Of a stretch of DNA of 64,000 bases, positions 58,501 to 64,000 are shown one piece after another. The position numbers and the translations under genes are program-made. The notes below the pieces were generated by a model. It worked only from the letters and a program-made list of their open reading frames with translations. It was not told the DNA's origin and searched no databases. Source of the DNA: Saprospiraceae bacterium. Its GTDB lineage: Bacteria; Bacteroidota; Bacteroidia; Chitinophagales; Saprospiraceae. The stretch's first letter is position 1; each line of letters opens with the position of its first letter. The stretch covers positions 1 through 64,000 of the forward strand of contig JADKBS010000005.1 of assembly GCA_016714985.1 (NCBI GenBank), read 5' to 3'.

Positions 58501-61085
58501 ATGTTCAAGGGTTGGCCATAGTTGGAGGGCGAACAGGGCGGCAAAGCAAAGGTTTGTGGGTTGATGGTGAGCTTGTAATAGGAGAGTTGAAGGTTTTCGA
58601 CTATGCAATTACAGTTAATGAGGGTGTAGTTTTCCCAGTGTTCGTTGAATACCACCAATTCGGAACTTACTTCAATATCTCCTCGCAAGGGGTCAGGTTC
58701 GTTGATGGCCGTTTCTTCACGGGGGTTGTGCCCGATGCGGTAATTGCCGACGAACACAATGGAGTCACCCTGTTCGAAGGCGAAATTGGCAGGTAGGCAA
58801 AGTCCTTTAAGCTGTGCCAAATCGTATTTGTAAATTAGGTTGAACTCGGTGGTAAAGGGCGGGTTCTGGCAATCGTACCAAATCCCTGCGCTGCTGTCAA
58901 AAATGCGCAGCGAGATGCCCGCTTGCGACAGCCTGTCGGGCCGCATCAGGGAGTCCCTCGTGTCATTCGCCATGTTTGGCTTTCCAAAAAAATTGATGTT
59001 CAGGTTGCCAAAAGGCAGCTTCACGTTGGCGGAATCCATGACAACCATGCCCCGTATGGTCGCCTGTATGGTGTCGCCGGGAATTAAGCGATAGCGGTTG
59101 ACGAGGTTCATGTCGGGCAGGCCAGTAGGGGCATCGGGCAATTGGTCGTTATTGTTGTCGGGCAGGCCGTAGTTTTTGCGCTGCGCTTTGAAATCATAGC
59201 GTACATAGCCGGGCGGCGCATCCACGCAGACGGAGTCCAAATCGCATTTATAGTAAATCAAAAGGTCTGAACACGACTGCGGGTTGCATTCGGGTGGGTA
59301 GGAGCCGCACTGGTCGAGCGTAGCCTTGAAAAGGGCGTTTGTTGCGCCGCCAGACAGTGCAATACAGTTGTCCTCACAGGAAGTAACCAGGTCGTATTCA
59401 CACAATTGCTTGTTGATGCAGACCGAATCACAGACAAAGCGCAGGTCGAACTCTATGCGGCCTGTGTCAACGTCCAAAGGCAGTTGATAGACTGCCGTCA
59501 CGAGCGTAAAAGAGTCGGTGCGAATGAAGTCCAAGTCCAGGGGCGCTTGGTCGTTGAGCAGCAAGGGGTTGGAGGCTATCCATTCCGACCCGCATTCAAA
59601 GCTCATTTCGACCGTCAGTGTGCCTGTGCTGGTCGTCAGCTTGTCGCCTTCGAGGAGGTAAATCCCATGAATCGTATCGCCATCTTGAAAAATCATATTG
59701 GTATCCAAAGTGGCATAAGCGCTCAGGTCAGTGCTTGTTTTTTCGACTGGGATGAAAAGGCTGTTCTGCACGAAAATACTGGGCGGGCATTCCTTGTAAT
59801 AGCTGTACTTGTACTCCCAGCCAGTAACTGGATTTGCGCAGCCCTGCGAGCAATAGTAGTTGTCCCAATAAATCGTCAAAGACTCGTTGGGGGCAAGTTG
59901 CAGGCCCGATATCCGAAACTGCCGAACCATGTCTGATGGTGCTTCACAGGGCATTGAATAATCAACATCGCCTAATGTCCCCAAAAAGAAGGCAAGGTTC
60001 ACACCAGCACTGTCCACCCTGACAGAGGCAGGGTCGAATGCCTGCACTGGGTTTTGATTGAGACGCTGCACCTCAAAGGCGATATTGTTGGCTATGCCCT
60101 CGCCGTTGTTGGTAATGCGCATTCCTTGCTGAACGCCATTGGGGCCGCAGAGGCAATCGGGCACGTTGATGATGGGTTCAAATGACAGTTGTGGCACTTT
60201 GTCATAAGGCTCGAATACCACCACGGCAGTCACCGATTCTTCTTGGCAAACGTCCCCATTGCAGCCCCACGAGACCGAGATGGTGGACACGGCGGAGCTT
60301 TCGTCCACCCCGCAGCTTTGGATGAGGATGTCCTCCGTCACGACAAGGGTCTCGTTGAACTCGAACAGCCCGTCGCCGTCGCCGATGCTGGCAAAGTCGG
60401 AAGGGCCGAGCCGCAGTTCAAAGACCGAGGCCGTGTTCTGCAAGGTGGTGCCCTGCTGCGAACTTAAGGCGATGCCCAACTGGTGCTCATCCCGAATGGT
60501 AAAGCTGCTGACGGCCCCTGGCCTTGTGTTTCGTACGGTCAGTTTGCGCTGCAAAACATCGCCCCTCGTGCCGGACATGACCGTATTGGCCACGTTGGTG
60601 ATGAGCAGCAGCGCCCTGTCAACCACGTAAGGATTGGTGGTGACGCTGGCATTGCCGCCGCTCCAGTTCACCGTGATTTGGTTCACGAACACCGCAGCAT
60701 TGTCAATACAGGTGGCTGTTACACAAGTAGCCTTGGCTTTTAGGGTAAATGTTTGCGAAGCACCCGCCGCCAAGTTGGGCAGGTTGAACTGTGGCGCACC
60801 GGGGTTGCCAACATTCCCCTGTGCCACCGGTGCCGACACCGAGCCTAAAACGTAGGCCATGCCGCAGTCCGCACCGTTGGGAGTGGTGAAATTGACGGTA
60901 ACGGTGGCCCCGCTCATGGTCGTGCTGCCCGTGTTCTGCACCGTGATGCCGAACTCGGCCTCGCCGCAGGCAGCGAAATCATCGGGGTTCAGGTAGGTGA
61001 TGCTTTGGGAAAACAGCCCAATTGGCTGCAAGAAGAGCATGGAGAGGAAGGATTCGAAAATGATTCCAATGGAGCGACGTGTCAT
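55560..61085 (-). CDS. Second giant surface protein, N-terminal and central part
   Basis: 1841 residues. Signal-like N-terminus (FLSMLFLQPIGLFSQSITYL). A first domain with FGITVQNTGSTTMSGATVTV resembles the DUF11-type repeat that binds neighbouring units covalently. A long beta-rich middle follows, with WNCDPITSTVQTPCYEQVQP and many cysteine pairs. Then come Ig/PKD-like units near the end (DSPICQGESANLAATDGASY, NAGPDASFCPDDTPQLNASF, MPADLTICNGDSTVLVVASN). The frame ends at 55560 after a one-base shift; with 54512-55579 the whole is about 2190 residues. T9SS export is expected through the C-terminal part. No PorP/SprF or OmpA gene lies beside it, unlike the giant gene at 8795-15002. Confidence 0.85.
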   Translation of the reverse strand: MTRRSIGIIFESFLSMLFLQPIGLFSQSITYLNPDDFAACGEAEFGITVQNTGSTTMSGATVTVNFTTPNGADCGMAYVLGSVSAPVAQGNVGNPGAPQFNLPNLAAGASQTFTLKAKATCVTATCIDNAAVFVNQITVNWSGGNASVTTNPYVVDRALLLITNVANTVMSGTRGDVLQRKLTVRNTRPGAVSSFTIRDEHQLGIALSSQQGTTLQNTASVFELRLGPSDFASIGDGDGLFEFNETLVVTEDILIQSCGVDESSAVSTISVSWGCNGDVCQEESVTAVVVFEPYDKVPQLSFEPIINVPDCLCGPNGVQQGMRITNNGEGIANNIAFEVQRLNQNPVQAFDPASVRVDSAGVNLAFFLGTLGDVDYSMPCEAPSDMVRQFRISGLQLAPNESLTIYWDNYYCSQGCANPVTGWEYKYSYYKECPPSIFVQNSLFIPVEKTSTDLSAYATLDTNMIFQDGDTIHGIYLLEGDKLTTSTGTLTVEMSFECGSEWIASNPLLLNDQAPLDLDFIRTDSFTLVTAVYQLPLDVDTGRIEFDLRFVCDSVCINKQLCEYDLVTSCEDNCIALSGGATNALFKATLDQCGSYPPECNPQSCSDLLIYYKCDLDSVCVDAPPGYVRYDFKAQRKNYGLPDNNNDQLPDAPTGLPDMNLVNRYRLIPGDTIQATIRGMVVMDSANVKLPFGNLNINFFGKPNMANDTRDSLMRPDRLSQAGISLRIFDSSAGIWYDCQNPPFTTEFNLIYKYDLAQLKGLCLPANFAFEQGDSIVFVGNYRIGHNPREETAINEPDPLRGDIEVSSELVVFNEHWENYTLINCNCIVENLQLSYYKLTINPQTFALPPCSPSNYGQPLNIKLDLAQGNFFPFEYRNLLQLDDLTITLPPNVELCTTRVTTIRWQNSGAFVSNAFLQPALANGTYFHDLEPYQMPPMDEGFAAKLDFIFKSACNNRFSMPMTYNSNLDWAPGLPYNGIPEELNLTHNSLRPLIANLSIQAPLYDLVTYTNQMEFDFLFKNTPTIASSVTSGPAPNTWLYITSPTGLVTDFQLIDQTTGQPVPQINGVFQLGDFPVNPGGLPYRIVATNNSCKREQLFVRYGWNCDPITSTVQTPCYEQVQPLFITSPPGEIDMLVTSPTGCSQLCDTIPYHSIEVFNAQFGSVYNLRVQGFVPPGMNVLTGSCVVEYPTGSGLLYPIGDPTVVSTGVVEWNLSMLFDSIANGLPGVGEAPYHSLTLRFLGESTCDFVAEAYTLFIAAADQNCGIPSNTIAKPGDPICIDGVTAPFTTNISVTPTPGFGCNDITTFEVSLASSVVLPQGACLIATLPPGITYVPGSCQNLCVSGLNCTPTINGSQITWQLPAGVLPSQLVCFTFNTQGWSGLGCENGVVLFRTAVETQALCAQTGQFCSTKVSTGSLILPYNPQRPAFNLSAFNITASASGGNNLVNATVKLTNDGGTSQPPTIIEFFADTNGDGVGDLLLGTYNHSSPIGNGQTVTISTSFTVPSAISLCQLLAVVDASQQCACSGDVELVNMPIEYNTGLSWTVCSGVDEVIGIPAQPGFNYQWSPDSDCLADEQAAMTNFNCENNGFAPVTTEFTIAESNGVCAIDNLVSVTVQPVPGIAFADSPICQGESANLAATDGASYTWQGPGIAQPNLQIITVTPAATSQYSVTVLDAFGCAGTESATVVVAPFPQVNAGPDASFCPDDTPQLNASFDADWDYLWSPQTVAGLTALSNAAIHNPLVLVNQPTTFTLQVTDENGCSAMDTVTVNFSDAPTLTMPADLTICNGDSTVLVVASNATGTVQLAAQRWRLPRPQHLRQLPRFTHRHNHLHRCANSCQ

Positions 61086-61373
61086 TGGGTGGGTGTGTTT
61101 AGGTGAAAAATGGGGGGAAAGATAGGGAAAAAGTCATCTCCTTGCCAACGGTTACCGGTTCACGATTTTCAATTTTGAAAAATTGCCGTGATTTTGCCAA
61201 AAACACTACATTAGCCCGCCTTTTGAACCAGCGGTGGATAGTAAACAGTTGGCAGGTTGTAATCCAGCAATTTGGGTTAAAAAAGCTGGGTTGTTGCTTT
61301 TTATTTCTACGGAAATCTGCTTTACTGAGACTGTTCATTGCATGGCAAGCCAATTTAAATCTATCACCAAATT
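61086..61373. other. Intergenic region between the giant gene and fhs
   Basis: About 290 bases, no gene accepted. It must hold both divergent promoters; a TACATTAG sequence near 61206 only loosely resembles the -7 element. Confidence 0.4.
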
Positions 61374-63041
61374 ATGACAGACCTCGACATCGCAAGGACA
61401 ATCACCCTCAAGCCCATCCAGCACATTGCCGACCAGCTCGGCATCTCCCACGACGACCTCAACCTCTACGGAAAGTACAAGGCCAAACTGCCGCTCTCGC
61501 TCATCAACGAAGAGAAAATCAAGCAGAGCAAGCTCATCCTCGTGACGGCCATCAGCCCCACCCCGGCGGGCGAGGGAAAAACGACCGTGAGCATTGGCCT
61601 CAGCCAGGGGTTGAACCGCACCGGGCGCAAGACCTGCGTGGTGCTGCGGGAACCCTCGCTTGGCCCCGTTTTCGGTATCAAAGGCGGCGCAACGGGCGGC
61701 GGCTACTCCCAAGTGCTGCCCATGGAGGACATCAACCTCCACTTCACGGGCGACCTGAGCGCCGTGGAAAAAGCGCACAACCTGCTCAGTGCGCTCATTG
61801 ACAACAATTTGCAGAGCAAGAAAGTGAGCCTCGGCCTTGACCCCCGCCAGATTTTCTGGAAGCGGGTCATGGACATGAACGATAGGTCGCTCCGCAAAAT
61901 CATCATCGGCCTCGGCGGCACTGGCAACGGGATGCCCCGTGAGACGGGCTTCGACATCGCAGTGGCCTCTGAGGTCATGGCCATCCTGTGCCTCTCCAAC
62001 GACATCGAAGACCTCAAGCGTCGCCTCGGCAATATCTTCGTGGGCTACACGATGGACCGTAAGCCCATTTACGCAAGGGATTTGAAAGCGCACGGCGCAA
62101 TGGCGGCACTGCTGAAAGATGCCATCCAGCCGAACCTCGTGCAGACCTTGGAGGGCTACCCGGCCATCATCCACGGCGGGCCGTTCGCCAATATCGCACA
62201 GGGTACGAACACCGTCATTGCTACCAAAACCGGCCTCTCGTTGGCCGATTGGGTGGTGACGGAGGCGGGCTTCGGTTCCGACCTCGGTGCCGAGAAGTTC
62301 ATGGACATCAAATGCCAGAGCGCTGGGCTTGCGCCAAAGGCGATGTGCATCGTGGCCACCATCCGGGCGCTGAAATACCACGGCGGCGGCGACCTGAAAC
62401 AACTTACCGTGCCCAACCCGGAAGCTGTTGAAAAGGGCTTGGTGAATTTGGAAAAGCACTTGGAAAACACCAGGCTCTACGGCATACCCGCTGTCGTAGC
62501 CATCAACAAGTTCACGACGGATACGGACGAGGAAATCGCCATCGTGCAGCGGCGTTGCGAGGAAATGGGCTTCAAAGCGGTGGTCGCTGAGATTTGGGCA
62601 AAAGGCGGCGGAGGTGCCATTGACCTCGCCAATGCCGTTGCGGAAGCAGCAGAAAACAGCACAAGCCAGTTCACCCCGCTCTACGACTGGGCCTGGCCGA
62701 TTGAGAAGAAGATTGAGACCATTGCCACGAAGGTCTATGGCGCTGCCAAGGTCGAGTATTCTGCCGATGCCAAGCTGCACCTCAAGCGCATCGAAAAACT
62801 AGGGCTTTCAGGTGCTGCCGTCTGTATCGCAAAAACGCAGAAGTCATTGTCGGACAACCCCGACCTGATTGGCCGTCCAAGTGGCTTTACCATCACCGTC
62901 CGGGAAATCGAGATTGCCGCCGGGGCCAACTTCGTCGTGCCCATCACCGGCGAGATGATGCGGATGCCCGGCCGGCCGGATAACCCCGCTGCGGAGAATA
63001 TTGATATTGATGCGGAGGGGAATATTAGTGGGTTGTTTTGA
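61374..63041 (+). CDS. fhs: Formate-tetrahydrofolate ligase
   Basis: 555 residues, the family length. ATP-binding PTPAGEGKTTVSIGLSQGL near residue 63, LREPSLGPVFGIKGGATGGG, DINLHFTGDLSAVEKAHNLL, ETGFDIAVASEVMAILCLS, GYPAIIHGGPFANIAQGTN, VTEAGFGSDLGAEKFMDIKC and the end FVVPITGEMMRMPGRP. It makes 10-formyltetrahydrofolate from formate, ATP and tetrahydrofolate in one-carbon metabolism. The gene is intact and stands alone; an inverted repeat follows it. Confidence 0.97.
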   Translation: MTDLDIARTITLKPIQHIADQLGISHDDLNLYGKYKAKLPLSLINEEKIKQSKLILVTAISPTPAGEGKTTVSIGLSQGLNRTGRKTCVVLREPSLGPVFGIKGGATGGGYSQVLPMEDINLHFTGDLSAVEKAHNLLSALIDNNLQSKKVSLGLDPRQIFWKRVMDMNDRSLRKIIIGLGGTGNGMPRETGFDIAVASEVMAILCLSNDIEDLKRRLGNIFVGYTMDRKPIYARDLKAHGAMAALLKDAIQPNLVQTLEGYPAIIHGGPFANIAQGTNTVIATKTGLSLADWVVTEAGFGSDLGAEKFMDIKCQSAGLAPKAMCIVATIRALKYHGGGDLKQLTVPNPEAVEKGLVNLEKHLENTRLYGIPAVVAINKFTTDTDEEIAIVQRRCEEMGFKAVVAEIWAKGGGGAIDLANAVAEAAENSTSQFTPLYDWAWPIEKKIETIATKVYGAAKVEYSADAKLHLKRIEKLGLSGAAVCIAKTQKSLSDNPDLIGRPSGFTITVREIEIAAGANFVVPITGEMMRMPGRPDNPAAENIDIDAEGNISGLF

Positions 63042-63057
63042 GACACCCTGAATCATT

Positions 63058-63163
63058 AGAATTTTTGATTTGAGATATAAGATTCCAGAATTAAGATTTA
63101 AGATTTCCCACATGGCAACTCAATCTTAAATCTGGAATCGTATATCTTATATCTTAAATCAGA
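63058..63163. repeat. Inverted repeat of AAGATTTAAGATT units after fhs
   Basis: GATTTGAGATATAAGATTCC and TTAAGATTTAAGATT on the left; AATCTTAAATC, GGAATCG and TATATCTTATATCTTAAATC on the right. The arms pair with few mismatches. It sits between the fhs stop codon and the next start codon and may form a strong hairpin in the transcript. Confidence 0.75.
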
Positions 63164-63167
63164 AAAC

Positions 63168-63449
63168 ATGGTTTACGTCAACTTCAAATCCTCACCAACC
63201 CCGCCCACCGACAATCCCCTCCTAGCCGCACTGTGGCACGACGCCAAAGGCGACTGGGAAGCCGCCCACGACATCGCCCAAGACATACACACCCGTGAAG
63301 GCTCATGGCTTCATGCCTATCTGCACCGCAAGGAAGGCGACCAATGGAACGCTGGCTATTGGTACAGGCAGGCGGGGAAGCCCGTGCATACGGGCACGTT
63401 GGAGCAGGAATGGGAGGAGTTGGTGAGTGTTTTCTCAAATACCCGTTAA
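63168..63449 (+). CDS. Small conserved protein of unknown function (93 residues)
   Basis: Sequence has NPLLAALWHDAKGDWEAAHD, IHTREGSWLHAYLHRKEGDQ and NAGYWYRQAGKPVHTGTLEQ. The pattern LxALWxDAxGDWxxAHxxxQ ... WxHAYLHRxEGDxxNAxYWY is one that recurs in short soluble proteins of Bacteroidota and other phyla; I know no function. It looks like a two-helix TPR-like unit. No signal peptide. Followed after 45 bases by the DUF3291-like gene. Confidence 0.8.
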   Translation: MVYVNFKSSPTPPTDNPLLAALWHDAKGDWEAAHDIAQDIHTREGSWLHAYLHRKEGDQWNAGYWYRQAGKPVHTGTLEQEWEELVSVFSNTR

Positions 63450-63494
63450 GTAAATTGGCAAATTGCCTCAACCAAGTCTTTAATAACTGTAGTT

Positions 63495-63842
63495 ATGACC
63501 ATTGCCATCACCTATATCCGCTTAAGAAGCCTCTGGCACTTTTTCCAACTCTCGTGGCATGGCCTGCACATCATGCGGCAGGCAAAGGCGCTCTCCGGCA
63601 ACAAAGGCTTCCAAAACACGGGCTTTGGCTATAAGCACTACACCCTCACCGCTTGGAGCGATGAGGAGGCCATGCGTCAGTTCGCCTATTCGGATGGCGC
63701 ACACAAAGAGGCCATGAAGCAGACCCGAAAAATTGCGAGGGAAATCAAGACATACACCTATCAGGCCGATGCCATGCCAGGATGGAAGGAGGCGAAACGG
63801 CTGGTGGAGGAGAAGGGGAAGGTGTTTCGGATTTCGGATTGA
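63495..63842 (+). CDS. DUF3291 / monooxygenase-like dimeric alpha-beta barrel protein
   Basis: 115 residues. YIRLRSLWHFFQLSWHGLHI near the start, then a turn with KGFQNTGFGYKHYTLTAWSD and EEAMRQFAYSDGAHKEAMKQ. The order (IRS-W-F, YHTLTxWxDEEAMRxFxxSxxHKxAM) is that of the DUF3291 / antibiotic-biosynthesis-monooxygenase-like fold. Such proteins are often small oxygenases or stress proteins; no cofactor residues are visible to name a reaction. The stop TGA is the beginning of a GATTTAC array. Confidence 0.75.
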   Translation: MTIAITYIRLRSLWHFFQLSWHGLHIMRQAKALSGNKGFQNTGFGYKHYTLTAWSDEEAMRQFAYSDGAHKEAMKQTRKIAREIKTYTYQADAMPGWKEAKRLVEEKGKVFRISD

Positions 63843-63867
63843 CGATTTACGATTTACGATTGGGGGC
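63839..63867 (+). repeat. GATTTAC array at the stop codon of the DUF3291-like gene
   Basis: GATTGAC, GATTTAC, GATTTAC, GATTGGGGG: units related to the GATTGCGG arrays, again beginning at a stop codon and ending in GATTGGGG. Confidence 0.75.
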
Positions 63868-63939
63868 GTAATCTGCTCGGCACCATCTCTTCAGGCTGTC
63901 TGAAACTTGTAAAATTTCACAGTGACAAAAACACAACCT

Positions 63940-64000
63940 ATGTTCATCGAGCGAAACACTTTCCACCTCAAATTCGGTGCTGGCAAAGATGCCTTGCGAC
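63940..64000 (+). CDS. N-terminal fragment of an unknown protein, cut by the window edge
   Basis: ATG at 63940 opens MFIERNTFHLKFGAGKDALR, which continues past the window. The start resembles the first strand of another small dimeric alpha-beta barrel protein, but 20 residues are too few to be sure. Confidence 0.5.
   Translation, partial: MFIERNTFHLKFGAGKDALR

Noticed and set aside
61335..62780. 481-codon minus-strand frame opposite fhs, and similar frames opposite E1, rmlA, DUF58 and the M36 protease
   Set aside because: Shadow frames of GC-rich genes; the genuine strand has recognised enzymes over the full length.
1..64000. Scan by eye for tRNA, rRNA and riboswitch structures
   Set aside because: No GTTCRA-type T-loop with matching acceptor stem and no rRNA-like sequence was noticed; a covariance-model scan would be needed to exclude small RNAs.

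Overview
The window comes from a Bacteroidota genome, most likely the Saprospiria (Saprospiraceae or a close relative). The evidence is several proteins with type IX secretion (T9SS) sorting domains of both type A and type B, a PorP/SprF-like gene, a fused alpha/beta 2-oxo acid dehydrogenase E1, a Bacteroidota-type ECF sigma factor, and several upstream regions carrying the Bacteroidota -7 promoter form TAnnTTTG. No rRNA, tRNA, CRISPR array or recognisable transposase was found by eye.

Layout. 1-6.6 kb: the 5' end of a type II NADH dehydrogenase gene and three secreted-protein genes (cysteine-repeat protein, unknown T9SS protein, M43 metalloprotease/beta-helix protein), all broken by small indels that often fall in homopolymers. 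6.9-8.8 kb: a DUF58 protein and a four-helix-bundle (S23) gene lying between inverted repeat arrays. 8.8-18.6 kb: a type IX surface-protein locus on the minus strand, with a PorP/SprF-like protein, a TPR/PD40/OmpA-like protein and a giant PKD-rich type B cargo. 18.9-31.3 kb: a beta-helix/Ig surface protein followed by mostly house-keeping plus-strand genes (GT2, E1 fusion, receiver protein, DUF2199, RmlA, M48-like lipoprotein, nitroreductase, GtrA-like protein), with a TIGR02757 gene on the minus strand and an ORF6N gene split by a small mobile element. 31.4-44.9 kb: lipid kinase, efflux adaptor, RecJ, HIT, GreA, ECF sigma factor, a secreted protein, an M36 protease, PhoH and a SAM-hydrolase-family protein. 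45-50.6 kb: RNase H, a second S23 gene, small unknown genes and an AT-rich island with a Sir2-like gene and a glycosyltransferase. 50.8-64 kb: cyclophilin, TonB-dependent-receptor-like barrel, a second giant type B protein, formate-tetrahydrofolate ligase and three short genes.

The most unusual content is non-coding. (1) A family of miniature inverted-repeat elements, about 132 bp long, is present four times between 29.8 and 36.9 kb. Copies have 8-bp (or near 8-bp) target duplications, and the full-length copies contain two long hairpins whose arms change together between copies. They have split an ORF6N gene, replaced the last codons of an efflux adaptor, and entered the leaders of that adaptor and of greA. 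(2) Tandem arrays of 7-9 bp units (for example GATTGCG, GGATTGAA) often begin at a stop codon and often end in GATTGGGG. They form inverted pairs between convergent genes, bracket both S23 genes, and have become in-frame interdomain linkers in the E1 fusion and in RNase H.

Several long genes are interrupted by single-base indels. Because many of these can be repaired by changing one homopolymer length, sequencing or assembly error is a serious alternative to true pseudogenes; each entry says so where it applies.
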